Positions 32,348-41,464 of a stretch of 64,000 nucleotides of DNA are shown one piece after another. Both the position numbers and the translations under genes were made by a program. Positions within the stretch are counted from its first letter, which is position 1; every line of letters starts with the position of its first letter. Origin of the DNA: Alcaligenaceae bacterium (lineage in GTDB: Bacteria > Pseudomonadota > Gammaproteobacteria > Burkholderiales > Burkholderiaceae_B); assembly GCA_013416435.1 (NCBI GenBank), contig JACCEN010000015.1, positions 124,001 to 188,000 on the forward strand, in the 5' to 3' direction. Under the pieces are notes generated by a model that saw only the letters and a program-made list of their open reading frames with translations, searched no databases and was not told the origin of the DNA.

Positions 32348-34090
32348 GTGCAGCAGACAGCGGATTACGATGTCGTCGTCATCGGTTCGGGCGCATCGGG
32401 CATGGCTGCGGCCGTGACGGCGGCAGCCCACGGCCTGAGCGTCCTCGTGATCGAGAAAGAGGCCCGGTTCGGCGGCACCACGGCGCGCTCGGGCGGATGG
32501 CTCTGGATACCCGGGACGCGCTTGGCCAAAGAGCAAGCCATCGTAGAACCCGACGGCGCCGCGCTTGAGTATCTGCGACACGAAGCCACTACGCATTTCG
32601 ATGCCGAGAAAGTCGGCGCCTTCCTGAAATATGGCCCCGAGGCCGTCGACTTCTTCACGCGCGAGACCGTCGTGCAATTCGACATGCCCGCGGTGTTTCC
32701 CGACTACCATGCCGAAGCGCCCGGCGGCCGGCAGGGCGGCCGCTCCATGGTCACGCGGCCCTTCGACGGCCGGGCGCTTGGCGACGAGATCGCACACCTC
32801 GCACCGCCGCTGCCTGAACTCACCGTGTTCGGCATGATGCTCGGCTCCGGCAAAGAGATCCTGCATTTCATGCGGGCTTTCCGCTCGCTTCCTTCCTTTC
32901 TGTTCGTATGCCGCCGGCTGGGCCGACATTGGCTGGACGTCATCCGCCATGGCCGCGGTATGACACTCACCAATGGCAATGCGCTGGCAGGGCGTTTGCG
33001 TCGTGCCGCCATGGACCTTCACATTCCCTTGTGGCGGTCAACCCGCGCGCTGGGGCTGATCACCGAACAGGGCAGGGTCGTAGGTGTGCGTATAGAGCGC
33101 GAGGGCCGGCACAGCACGCTGCGCGCAGGGCGCGGCGTCGTGCTGGCTTGTGGCGGTTTTCCTCATGACATCGAACGGCGCAAGGCACTGTTTCCGCACG
33201 CGCCCACCGGGCTCGAGCATCACACTCCGTCTCCGCCCGGAAACACCGGCGATGGGCTGCGCATGGCTGAAGATGTCGGGGGATGGGTGGACACGACCAT
33301 TCCGCATGCCGCCGCCTGGGTGCCCACTTCAGTGGTCAAGCGCGATGACGGCTCGCAAGGCGTAATGCCGCACTTCATCGACAGGGCGAAACCCGGCGTG
33401 ATCGCGGTAACTGGGCAGGGCAGGCGCTTCACCAATGAAGGAAACTCGTATCACGATTTCGTGCACGACATGGTTGCCGCCTGCCGGGCCGCCGGCCAGA
33501 CCGAGGTCAGCGCCTGGCTGCTCTGCAGCCACAAGACCTTGCGGCGCTACGGCCTGGGCTGCGTCGCGCCGTTTCCCGTTCCTTACGGCAAATATTTGCG
33601 CAATGGCTATTTGAAGCGCGGCGCCACCCTCGCAGAGCTGGCCGGGCAGATCGGCGTGGAGCCCTCAGCGTTGCAAGCGACCGTCGAAGAATACGATCGG
33701 CATGCCGCCGACGGCAAGGACCCGTTGTTCAACAAAGGCTCGAAAGCCTACAACCGTTACCAGGGTGACGCCACCCACCTGCCCAACCCGTGCCTTGCGC
33801 CGTTGGGCCACGCGCCGTACTACGCCATCAAGCTGGTCGTAGGCGATATTGGCACCTTCGCCGGCTTGACAACGGACGGCCTGTCGCGCGTGCTCGACAG
33901 GCAACGGCGGCCCATCCAGGGCCTGTACGCCGTCGGCAACGACATCGCCAGCATCATGGGCGGCAACTACCCTGGCGCCGGCATTACCCTAGGCCCGGCA
34001 TTGACCTTCGGCTACATCGCCGGCAAGCACCTCGCCCACGAGGGGTCAGAAGAGCCCGACCCCGTCACCACACCACCACCCAGGAGATAG
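32348..34090 (+). CDS. FAD-dependent oxidoreductase (3-ketosteroid dehydrogenase / flavocytochrome c type)
   Basis: Flavoprotein of 580 residues in the FAD_binding_2 family, which includes 3-ketosteroid delta1-dehydrogenase and soluble fumarate reductases. The N-terminal dinucleotide motif is VIGSGASGMAAA, with IEKEARFGGTTARSGG after it, and the C-terminal FAD contact is NYPGAGITLGPALTFGYIAG. GTG 32348 is the start because AAGGAGA lies at the right distance. The closest family features suggest desaturation of a cyclic ketone or a similar alpha,beta-dehydrogenation. It is 2 bp upstream of a TRAP transporter operon, so the transporter probably imports its substrate or a precursor. Confidence 0.87.
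   Translation: MQQTADYDVVVIGSGASGMAAAVTAAAHGLSVLVIEKEARFGGTTARSGGWLWIPGTRLAKEQAIVEPDGAALEYLRHEATTHFDAEKVGAFLKYGPEAVDFFTRETVVQFDMPAVFPDYHAEAPGGRQGGRSMVTRPFDGRALGDEIAHLAPPLPELTVFGMMLGSGKEILHFMRAFRSLPSFLFVCRRLGRHWLDVIRHGRGMTLTNGNALAGRLRRAAMDLHIPLWRSTRALGLITEQGRVVGVRIEREGRHSTLRAGRGVVLACGGFPHDIERRKALFPHAPTGLEHHTPSPPGNTGDGLRMAEDVGGWVDTTIPHAAAWVPTSVVKRDDGSQGVMPHFIDRAKPGVIAVTGQGRRFTNEGNSYHDFVHDMVAACRAAGQTEVSAWLLCSHKTLRRYGLGCVAPFPVPYGKYLRNGYLKRGATLAELAGQIGVEPSALQATVEEYDRHAADGKDPLFNKGSKAYNRYQGDATHLPNPCLAPLGHAPYYAIKLVVGDIGTFAGLTTDGLSRVLDRQRRPIQGLYAVGNDIASIMGGNYPGAGITLGPALTFGYIAGKHLAHEGSEEPDPVTTPPPRR
34042..34063. repeat. degenerate repeat relic in FAD dehydrogenase 3' end
   Basis: GGGGTCAGAAGAGCCCGACCCC resembles a collapsed palindrome unit read as part of EGSEEPDP near the protein's C-terminus. 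It is short, so chance is possible. Confidence 0.4.
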
Positions 34091-34092
34091 AC

Positions 34093-35166
34093 ATGCCCCA
34101 GTTCCAACTGAAGTCCGCATTTAAGAAAACCGTCGTGGCGGGGGCGCTGAGCCTGGCCGTGCTGTCTTTGCCGCTGCAGGCCGGGGCGCAAACCAAGCGC
34201 TACGACCTGCAAAGCGTCTTCTCGCTGCAGGTGCCGTCCATCGGCGCCAGCCCGGTCAAATGGGCCGAGCGCGTGGCGCTCATGACCAACAATGAAGTCC
34301 AGATCAAGGTGCATGGCGCGGGCGAGTTCGTACCGCCTTTCGAAGTGTTTGGCGCGGTCTCCAACGGTTCCATCCCCATGGGTTTCGACTGGATCGGTTA
34401 TTGGTCGGGCACGATACCTGTGGCCAACCTGATCGGCTCCATGCCTTTCGGGCCGGATCCCACGCTCTTTCTGGGCTGGATGTTCAAGGGCGGCGGCCTG
34501 GAGATCATCCAGAAAGCCTACGATCCACACAACGTCAAGATCATTCCCTGCCATCTGGTGGCCCCCGAAGCCGGTGGCTGGTTCAACAAAGAAATCAAAA
34601 CGGTCGATGACTTGAAAGGCCTGAAGATGCGCATCGCGGGCCTGGGCGCGAAAACCATGGAGCGCCTGGGGGCCACCGTGCAGCTGGTGCCGGCCGGCGA
34701 AATCTTCGTATCGCTCGAGCGCGGCCGCATCGACGCGGCAGAATTCGCGACACCGCAGTTGGACTTGGGCCTGGGCTTGCAGAAGATCGCCAAGTATTAC
34801 TACTTCCCGGGCTGGCACCAGCCGTCCAGCTGGGACAGCATCATCATCAACAAGAAAGTATGGGACTCGTTCACGGAAAAGCAGCAAAAGGCCATGACCG
34901 AAGCCTGCTATGCCAACATCACGTACAACAATTACGACCAGATGGGCGCGCAGATCGATGCCATCGAAACCATTGAAAAGGCGGGTGTGAAAATCGAGCG
35001 CTTCCCCGAACCGGTCTTGAAGGCCCTGCAGGAAACCGCCCAGCAAGTCATGCAGCAGGAAGCCGAAAAAGATCCGCTCTTCAAGGAAGCCTATGAATCG
35101 CTGACGGCCTACATCAAACGCGTGGGCCGTTGGACCGACCTGCAGTCTCTGCCGCGACTCAACTGA
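34093..35166 (+). CDS. TRAP transporter substrate-binding protein (DctP family)
   Basis: Periplasmic receptor of 357 residues with signal peptide (hydrophobic VVAGALSLAVLSLPLQAGAQ, residues about 14-33). DctP-family features include GAGEFVPPFEVFGAVSNG and LKGLKMRIAGLGAKTMERLG, whose arginine normally binds the ligand carboxylate, then SLERGRIDAAEF. It lies between the FAD dehydrogenase (2 bp upstream) and the two membrane subunits. This set is complete, unlike the orphan Bug receptors. Probably imports an organic acid for the adjacent dehydrogenase. Confidence 0.93.
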   Translation: MPQFQLKSAFKKTVVAGALSLAVLSLPLQAGAQTKRYDLQSVFSLQVPSIGASPVKWAERVALMTNNEVQIKVHGAGEFVPPFEVFGAVSNGSIPMGFDWIGYWSGTIPVANLIGSMPFGPDPTLFLGWMFKGGGLEIIQKAYDPHNVKIIPCHLVAPEAGGWFNKEIKTVDDLKGLKMRIAGLGAKTMERLGATVQLVPAGEIFVSLERGRIDAAEFATPQLDLGLGLQKIAKYYYFPGWHQPSSWDSIIINKKVWDSFTEKQQKAMTEACYANITYNNYDQMGAQIDAIETIEKAGVKIERFPEPVLKALQETAQQVMQQEAEKDPLFKEAYESLTAYIKRVGRWTDLQSLPRLN

Positions 35167-35168
35167 TC

Positions 35169-35759
35169 ATGATCCGCTTCCTGAAAGCCACCGAAAGCGG
35201 TTGCGCCTGGTTCGGCAAAGCGGCGGCCTGGACGGTGCCGCTGCTTGTGCTGGGCACTTGCCTGACCATCCTCATGGTGCAACTGCGCCTGAACGTATTG
35301 GTCGAATGGGATGCCCGGCTGCCCCTGCTCGGCGAACACCTCAGCCTGAGCAATCTCACCGAACTCCAGTGGCACCTGTTTGCGGTCATGACCATGCTGG
35401 GCGGCGTCTACGCCTTGAACGACAACAGCCACGTCTGCGTCGATTTCCTGGCCTGCCGCTTCAGCCCGCGCACGCGCGCCATCGTCACCCTGCTTGGCGA
35501 CCTGCTCCTGATGTTGCCCTTTACGGTCATCATGACCTTGTACGCCTGGGACTACATGATGTCCGCCTTTCATTCAGGCGAGGGCTCATCCTACGGCGGC
35601 CTGTCGGATCGCTGGATCATCAAGGCGTTCCTGCCGCTGGGCTTCGGGCTGCTGGTGGTGTTTGGCGTGGCGCGGGTACTGCGCATTGCCATCCAGTTGG
35701 CGACCTCGTCCATCCCTTCCGACACGCCGGCTGTAACGCCGCAAAGGCTTGACGAATGA
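35169..35759 (+). CDS. TRAP transporter small permease (DctQ family)
   Basis: Small four-helix membrane subunit of 196 residues with the expected pattern: helix near 20-42 (TVPLLVLGTCLTILMVQLRL), then LQWHLFAVMTMLGGVYAL, LLLMLPFTVIMTLYAWDYM and LPLGFGLLVVFGVARVL. ATG 35169 is 2 bp after the receptor stop. The 3' end overlaps the large permease start by 4 bp (ATGA), a coupled arrangement typical of TRAP operons. Confidence 0.9.
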   Translation: MIRFLKATESGCAWFGKAAAWTVPLLVLGTCLTILMVQLRLNVLVEWDARLPLLGEHLSLSNLTELQWHLFAVMTMLGGVYALNDNSHVCVDFLACRFSPRTRAIVTLLGDLLLMLPFTVIMTLYAWDYMMSAFHSGEGSSYGGLSDRWIIKAFLPLGFGLLVVFGVARVLRIAIQLATSSIPSDTPAVTPQRLDE

Positions 35760-37102
35760 CCTATTTCTGGCCTTTGCTTATGTGCGTTGCCCTGCTGGCC
35801 GGCATCTTCACCGGCTACCCCGTAGCGTTCGTTCTGGCGGGCATCGGCGTTGCGGCTGCTGTGCTGGCCGACGTACCCATGCTGTTCCTATCGACCGGCG
35901 TGTCGCGCATTTTTTCTGGGATACTCAGTAATTGGCTACTGATCGCCGTGCCGCTCTTCGTATTCATGGGCCTCATGCTCGAGAAATCCGGTATCGCCCA
36001 GCGTCTCTTGCGGTCCCTGGCAGGGTTGCTCGGCCCGCTGCCCGGCGGCTATGCCTTCGCCGTTACCATCATCGGCATCGTCATGGCGGCATCCACCGGC
36101 ATCATCGGCGCATCCGTCGTGTTGATGGGTGTACTGGCGCTGCCCATCATGCTCGAAAGCCGCTATGACCCGCGCTTGGCCACGGGGATAATCGCAGCGA
36201 CCGGTACCTTAGGGATACTGATCCCGCCCAGCATCATGCTGGTCATCCTGGGCGACACCATGCGTATTTCGGTGGGTGATCTGTTCGCCGCGGCGCTGTT
36301 TCCGGGGCTGCTGCTAGGCGGCCTGTACCTCGCTTACCTGATCGTACTGGCCGTTTTTCGGCCACAGGCCATGCCGCCTTTGCCCAAGTCGGAGCACGTA
36401 GAGGTGTCGGTGGCCATCATGCGGCTGTGCCGTGACATGCTGGCGCCGCTGCTGCTTATCATTGCCGTGCTGGGCTCTATCATTGCCGGCGTCGCCACGC
36501 CCACCGAGGCGGCCGCGCTCGGTGCGCTCGGCGCCTTCCTGCTGGCGTTGTTCTCACGCGAGCTGACGTTTCGGCAATTCGTTGACGTGATCCGCGACAC
36601 CACCAAGACCACCGCCATGATCATGTTCGTGATGGTGGGCGCCACCATTTTCAGCGTGATCTTCCGCAAGCTGGGCGGCGACGTCATGATCGAGAACATG
36701 CTGGGCGTGAGCGGCGGCGAGGCCAATCCGTACTGGGTCATGTTCCTGATCATGTTCTTCGTGTTCATTCTGGGCATGTTCCTGGACTGGGTCGAAATCA
36801 CCTTCATCGTCATCCCCATCGTCGCGCCTATCATCGCGGGGCTGGACTTTGGTATGCCGTCGGAACAAGCCATGCTGTGGTTCGCCATTTTGTTTGCCGT
36901 CAACCTGCAGACCTCATTCCTGACGCCGCCCTTTGGTTACGCCCTGTTCTACATCAAAGGCATCGCCCCACCCAGCGTGTCCACCCGCATGATCTACCTG
37001 GGCATCATCCCCTTCGTCCTCTTGCAACTGCTGGGCTTGATGCTGACCGTATTCTTTCCGGACCTCGTGCTCTGGCTGCCCGGCAAGATGTTCGGGACTT
37101 AG
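35756..37102 (+). CDS. TRAP transporter large permease (DctM family)
   Basis: Large ion-coupled subunit of 448 residues with about 12-13 helices and the DctM signatures GYPVAFVLAGIGVAAA, ASTGIIGASVVLMG, GTLGILIPPSIMLVILG and ATPTEAAALGALGAFL. It uses a sodium or proton gradient to drive import of the acid delivered by the DctP receptor. Last gene of the four-gene unit that starts with the FAD dehydrogenase. The stop TAG overlaps a repeat of the GGGGACAGACC variant type. Confidence 0.93.
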   Translation: MTYFWPLLMCVALLAGIFTGYPVAFVLAGIGVAAAVLADVPMLFLSTGVSRIFSGILSNWLLIAVPLFVFMGLMLEKSGIAQRLLRSLAGLLGPLPGGYAFAVTIIGIVMAASTGIIGASVVLMGVLALPIMLESRYDPRLATGIIAATGTLGILIPPSIMLVILGDTMRISVGDLFAAALFPGLLLGGLYLAYLIVLAVFRPQAMPPLPKSEHVEVSVAIMRLCRDMLAPLLLIIAVLGSIIAGVATPTEAAALGALGAFLLALFSRELTFRQFVDVIRDTTKTTAMIMFVMVGATIFSVIFRKLGGDVMIENMLGVSGGEANPYWVMFLIMFFVFILGMFLDWVEITFIVIPIVAPIIAGLDFGMPSEQAMLWFAILFAVNLQTSFLTPPFGYALFYIKGIAPPSVSTRMIYLGIIPFVLLQLLGLMLTVFFPDLVLWLPGKMFGT

Positions 37103-37173
37103 GGGACAGACCCCGCATGGGGTCTGTCCCCAGGAAACGCGCCTGGGTCAGACCCCGGATGGCGTCTGACCCC
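37102..37173. repeat. variant palindromic repeats between DctM and SDR genes
   Basis: One unit has the changed arms GGGGACAGACCCC / GGGGTCTGTCCCC, with compensating substitutions on both sides. A second is TCAGACC-type with one mismatch (GGATGGCGTC). Confidence 0.95.
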
Positions 37174-37226
37174 TCCCTCCCCTGGTATATTTACCCAAAC
37201 GCCACGACATCCAAAATCCCAATAAC

Positions 37227-37964
37227 ATGAGCCACCCCTATAGCAGCGTCACCTGCGTCGTCACCGGCGGCAGCAACGGCATCGGCCGCGCCATCGTGCA
37301 TGACCTTGTCGCCAAAGGTGCGACCGTCATCAATGTGGACCGGTCGCTGCCCGACTGGGCCCTGGACAAGGTCCACCACTATCAGGCCGACCTGACCGAC
37401 GCCGCCGACACGGCACGTATCGCCGGCGAAATCGCCGCCCGCTTCAAGGTGACCGCACTCGTCAACAACGTAGGCGCCACACGACCGGGCAGTGTGGAGT
37501 CCGCCAGCGCGGAAGACCTGCGCATCGTCACCGCCCTGCACATCGAAACGCCGCTGAAACTGGTCCAGCACTTCCTGCCCACGCTCAAAGATTGCGGCCA
37601 AGGCAGGATCGTGAACATCTCATCGCGCGCGGCGCTGGGCAAACATGATCGCCTGGTCTATTCCACCACCAAGGCCGGCATGGTGGGTATGATGCGCACC
37701 TTGGCGATGGAGCTCGGGCAGTACGGCGTGACGGCCAATGCCATCGGCCCCGGCCCCATCGACACCGAGCTGTTCCGGGTCAGCAACCCGGCGGGCGCGC
37801 CATCCACCCGGCGCATCATCGACAGCATCGCCGTCAAGCGGTTAGGCACGCCGGAAGACGTCGCGCGCCTCGTCTCGTTCCTGATTGCGCCTGAGAACGG
37901 ATTCATCACCGGCCAGATGATCTATGTCTGCGGCGGCACCACGCTGGGCGTGGCGCCGGTCTAG
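37227..37964 (+). CDS. short-chain dehydrogenase/reductase
   Basis: Classical SDR of 245 residues: nucleotide motif TGGSNGIG (13-20), NNVGA (80-84), catalytic Ser132/133 in NISSRAAL, Tyr145 and Lys149 in YSTTKAGM, and the PGPIDTE loop. It is likely an NAD(P)-dependent alcohol/ketone oxidoreductase. Separated from the TRAP operon by 124 bp of repeats but co-directional, so it may act on the same compound. Weak ribosome site. Confidence 0.92.
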   Translation: MSHPYSSVTCVVTGGSNGIGRAIVHDLVAKGATVINVDRSLPDWALDKVHHYQADLTDAADTARIAGEIAARFKVTALVNNVGATRPGSVESASAEDLRIVTALHIETPLKLVQHFLPTLKDCGQGRIVNISSRAALGKHDRLVYSTTKAGMVGMMRTLAMELGQYGVTANAIGPGPIDTELFRVSNPAGAPSTRRIIDSIAVKRLGTPEDVARLVSFLIAPENGFITGQMIYVCGGTTLGVAPV

Positions 37965-37972
37965 CGGGCTGG

Positions 37973-38044
37973 GGGGTCAGACCCAATGGGTCTGACCCCA
38001 AAACCTTACGCCAAGGGGTCAGACCCCGTACGGGGTCTGACCCC
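37973..38044. repeat. palindromic repeats between SDR and Lrp genes
   Basis: A short unit (GGGTCAGACCC, 4-bp centre) and a full unit with centre GTAC. The latter supplies the stop and tail of the Lrp gene. Confidence 0.95.
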
Positions 38045-38507
38045 ACGACCCCAGCGGCAGCGCGGTCTTGTACGACACCTGTTTCAGCGCGAAGCTGGAG
38101 CGTATCTTGTCTATGCCCGGTATGGGCGTCAATTGCTCGACAATGAACCGTTCCAGCGCGGCGATGTCCTTCACCGCCACGCGAATCAGATAGTCCGAGT
38201 CGCCGGTCATCAAATAGCATTCCATGACTTCGTCGTGCTCGGCGATGCGTTGTTCGAAGCTGTTCAGGGCGGCCTTGTCCTGAGACTTCAGGCTGATCGA
38301 GATGAACACATTGAGCCCCAGGCCGAGGGCGGCGGCGTTGGCCAGCGCCACGTAGCGCACGATGATGCCCGCCGATTCCAGCGCTTTTACGCGCGCGAGG
38401 CAGGGCGAGGGCGACAGGTGCACCCTGCGCGCGAGTTCGACGTTGCTGAGCGAACCGTCGCGCTGCAGCTCATCCAATATACGTAAGTCGATGGTGTCCA
38501 GCTTCAT
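38019..38507 (-). CDS. Lrp/AsnC family transcriptional regulator
   Basis: Lrp-type regulator of 162 residues: HTH at residues 1-60 (LDTIDLRILDELQRDGSLS, then HLSPSPCLARVKALE) and a RAM/AsnC ligand-binding domain (about 68-145, with MTGDSDYLIRVAVKD). The last residues, WGQTPYGV, are repeat-derived. It is divergent from the E1 paralogue. In Pseudomonas putida an Lrp-type gene, mdeR, accompanies mdeB, an E1-type 2-oxobutyrate dehydrogenase gene; the same pairing is seen here. Confidence 0.92.
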   Translation of the reverse strand: MKLDTIDLRILDELQRDGSLSNVELARRVHLSPSPCLARVKALESAGIIVRYVALANAAALGLGLNVFISISLKSQDKAALNSFEQRIAEHDEVMECYLMTGDSDYLIRVAVKDIAALERFIVEQLTPIPGIDKIRSSFALKQVSYKTALPLGSWGQTPYGV

Positions 38508-38634
38508 ATGCTTGATATTAGTACGTTTGAAGCATTTTATGCTGTAAAGGACGGAGCCCACCACTTTCTTCAACAGCAAATTCCACGGTGACGGGGGCAA
38601 AATACGAGGTGGAACATCACTTCGGATCACCGTC

Positions 38635-41322
38635 ATGAATTCGCCCATTCCCATGCAGGCCTGGATGCAGGATCCCGCCTTTGCCGACGCGCAGCGCCGG
38701 GACGCCGGCCACGGCATCGTCCACGATATCGACCCCGAGGAAACGGCGGAATGGCATGAGTCCTTCCGGTCACTGATCGAAACGCATGGTCCGCAGCGAG
38801 CCGCCTTCATGATGGACGAGCTCAGCCGCCTGGCCGTCGGCGGCAAGCTGGGCTGGCGACCTCCCCTGGGCACGCCTTACGTCAATACCATTCCCGCCGA
38901 CCGGCAGCCGGTTTTTCCCGGAGATCTGGCCATGGAGCAGCGACTGGGCGCCATCATCCGCTGGAATGCCTTGGCCATGGTGGTGCGTGCCAACGCCGCC
39001 TATGGCGAGCTGGGCGGACACATTGCCAGCTATGCCAGCGCCGCCGATCTGTTCGAGGTCGGCTTCAACCATTTCTTTCGCGCGCGCGACAGGCGACCGG
39101 GCGGGCATGCCGGCGACCTGGTCTTCCTGCAGCCGCACAGCGCGCCGGGCGTTTACGCGCGCGCCTACCTGGAAGGGCGGCTGACCGAACACGACCTGGC
39201 TCATTACCGGCAGGAAATCCGCGGCCCCCGGGAAGGCGCGCGCGGGCTGTGCAGCTACCCGCATCCTTATCTCATGCCCGATTTCTGGCAGTTTCCCACG
39301 GGCTCCATGGGCATCGGTCCCATCAGTTCCATCTATCAGGCGCGCTTCATGCATTACCTGACGCATCGCGGCCTGCTGGACTGCGGCGGCCGCAAGGTGT
39401 GGGGCGTGTTCGGGGACGGCGAAATGGACGAGCCCGAATCCATGAGCGCGCTGACGCTCGCCGCCCGCGAGCGGCTGGACAACCTGATCTGGGTGGTGAA
39501 CTGCAATCTGCAGCGGCTGGACGGCCCCGTGCGCGGCAACTTCCGCGTGGTCGATGAGCTGGAAAAACTTTTCCTGGGCGCCGGCTGGAACGTCATCAAG
39601 GTCTTGTGGGGCAGCGATTGGGACGGCCTGTTCGCCCAGGACCGCACGGGGGCGCTGGCACGGGCCTTGTCCAATACGGTCGACGGCCAGATGCAGACCT
39701 TCGCCGCTAATGACGGCCGCTACAACCGGGATCATTTCTTCGGTCAGAACGAAGAGCTTGCCCGGCTGGTCGAAGGCTTGAGCGACGAGGAAATCGACAG
39801 CCTGCGCCGAGGCGGACACGATCTGGTCAAGATCCACGCGGCTTACGCGGCGGCCATGGCCACCACCGGCAAGCCCACCGTCATCCTCGCGCATACCAAG
39901 AAGGGCTACGGCATGGGCAGCGCAGGCCAGGGCCGCATGACCACGCATTCCCAGAAGAAATTCGAGGACACCGACCTCTTGCAGTTCCGCGACCGCTTCG
40001 GGCTGCCGTTGACCGACGAACAGGCCCGGCGCCTGGATTTCTACAAGCCCGAGGAAGGCAGCGCCGAGCTGCAATACCTGCAGGCGCGGCGCCAGTCGTT
40101 GGGCGGTCACTTGCCCGCGCGCCATACGGATTGCGACCCCGTTCCCGTGCCGCCCACCGAGTACTATGCCCGCTTCGCCCTGCAGGGCGGGGGCCGGGAA
40201 ATGTCCACCACCATGGCCTTCGTCCGCATGCTGGGCACCTTGCTGCGCGACAAGGAACTGGGCCCGCGCATCGTGCCCATCGTCGCCGACGAGGCACGCA
40301 CCTTCGGCATGGCAAATCTATTCAAGCAGGTGGGCATCTATTCCTGCGTCGGGCAGAAGTACGAGCCCGAGGACATCGGATCCATACTCAGCTACCGCGA
40401 GGCGATCGACGGCCAGATTCTGGAGGAGGGCATCAGCGAAGCCGGCGCGATTTCCAGCTGGGTCGCCGCCGCCACCAGCTACAGCGTGCATGGGCTGGCC
40501 ACACTGCCCTTCTATATCTATTACTCCATGTTCGGCTTCCAGCGCGTGGGCGACCTGATCTGGGCGGCGGCCGACCAGCGTCCGCGCGGCTTCCTGATCG
40601 GCGCCACCTCGGGCCGCACGACGCTGGCCGGCGAAGGCCTGCAGCATCAGGACGGCGCCAGCCATCTGTGGGCCGCCACCGTGCCCAACTGCAAGTCCTA
40701 CGATCCGGCCTTCGCCGGCGAGCTGGCCGTCATCGTCGCGCACGGCATGCAGCGCATGATGGTCGAGCAGCGCGACGAGTTCTACTACATCACGGTGATG
40801 AACGAGAACTACGCCCAGCCCGACTTGCCGGCGGGTGTCGAGACCGACATCGTCCAGGGCGCGTATCACTATGGCGCCTACGCCGCCGAGGGCGGGGCGA
40901 CGGAACCGGCGCCGCGCGTCACCCTTATGGGTTCGGGCGCCATCCTCACGGAAGTCATCCAGGCGGCGCAGGAGCTCGCCAGGCAGGGCATCGCCAGCGA
41001 CGTCATCAGCGTCACCAGCTGGAGCGAACTCGCGCGCGACGGCCACCACTGTGAAGACGGCGACCAAATCCCGCACGTGCAGCGCGTCCTGGAGCAGACC
41101 GCCGGCCCCATCATCGCCGCCAGCGACTACGTCCGCCTGGTGCCGGAGTCGGTCAGGGCCTACCTGCCCGACGGACGCCGCTATCGCTGCCTGGGCACCG
41201 ACGACTTCGGCCGCAGCGACACCCGCGCCGAGCTTCGCCGCTACTTCGGCGTGGATGCGCAAGGAATAGTCGATGCGGCGTTGAAGGCTTTGAAGAGGGG
41301 TCAGACCCCGTACAGGGTCTGA
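38635..41322 (+). CDS. pyruvate dehydrogenase E1-type 2-oxoacid dehydrogenase (AceE/MdeB-like)
   Basis: Homodimeric-type E1 of 895 residues, ThDP-dependent. Recognisable are NTIPADRQPVFPGD, GGHIASYASAADLFEVGFNH, the ThDP motif GDGEMDEPES (about residue 261), RDRFGLPLTDEQ and the transketolase-like C-terminal part EGLQHQDGASH. Length and motifs fit AceE, but no E2 or E3 genes are adjacent and an Lrp-type regulator is divergent. That pattern fits an MdeB-like 2-oxobutyrate dehydrogenase used in methionine or threonine breakdown, or a second pyruvate E1. The last residues, RGQTPYRV, and the stop come from a repeat unit. Confidence 0.9.
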   Translation: MNSPIPMQAWMQDPAFADAQRRDAGHGIVHDIDPEETAEWHESFRSLIETHGPQRAAFMMDELSRLAVGGKLGWRPPLGTPYVNTIPADRQPVFPGDLAMEQRLGAIIRWNALAMVVRANAAYGELGGHIASYASAADLFEVGFNHFFRARDRRPGGHAGDLVFLQPHSAPGVYARAYLEGRLTEHDLAHYRQEIRGPREGARGLCSYPHPYLMPDFWQFPTGSMGIGPISSIYQARFMHYLTHRGLLDCGGRKVWGVFGDGEMDEPESMSALTLAARERLDNLIWVVNCNLQRLDGPVRGNFRVVDELEKLFLGAGWNVIKVLWGSDWDGLFAQDRTGALARALSNTVDGQMQTFAANDGRYNRDHFFGQNEELARLVEGLSDEEIDSLRRGGHDLVKIHAAYAAAMATTGKPTVILAHTKKGYGMGSAGQGRMTTHSQKKFEDTDLLQFRDRFGLPLTDEQARRLDFYKPEEGSAELQYLQARRQSLGGHLPARHTDCDPVPVPPTEYYARFALQGGGREMSTTMAFVRMLGTLLRDKELGPRIVPIVADEARTFGMANLFKQVGIYSCVGQKYEPEDIGSILSYREAIDGQILEEGISEAGAISSWVAAATSYSVHGLATLPFYIYYSMFGFQRVGDLIWAAADQRPRGFLIGATSGRTTLAGEGLQHQDGASHLWAATVPNCKSYDPAFAGELAVIVAHGMQRMMVEQRDEFYYITVMNENYAQPDLPAGVETDIVQGAYHYGAYAAEGGATEPAPRVTLMGSGAILTEVIQAAQELARQGIASDVISVTSWSELARDGHHCEDGDQIPHVQRVLEQTAGPIIAASDYVRLVPESVRAYLPDGRRYRCLGTDDFGRSDTRAELRRYFGVDAQGIVDAALKALKRGQTPYRV

Positions 41323-41407
41323 CCCCGGCACAGGCACATAGGGTCAGACCCACCGGGTCTGACCCTTTCCCGCAGCAGATGGGGTCAGACCCTTTGGGTC
41401 TGACCCC
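41297..41407. repeat. palindromic repeat array after E1 gene
   Basis: A full unit with centre GTAC (right arm begins AGGGTC), then two short units (GGGTCAGACCC types). The first supplies the E1 stop codon. Confidence 0.94.
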
Positions 41408-41464
41408 CAAAACTGTCCGGTTACTGATATGCTTCACGCATCTGGGACAGACTTGCGAAAACAA

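Noticed and set aside
38635-41322. Housekeeping pyruvate dehydrogenase aceE
   Set aside because: No aceF or lpd follows and an Lrp-type regulator is divergent; called a paralogue without a gene symbol.
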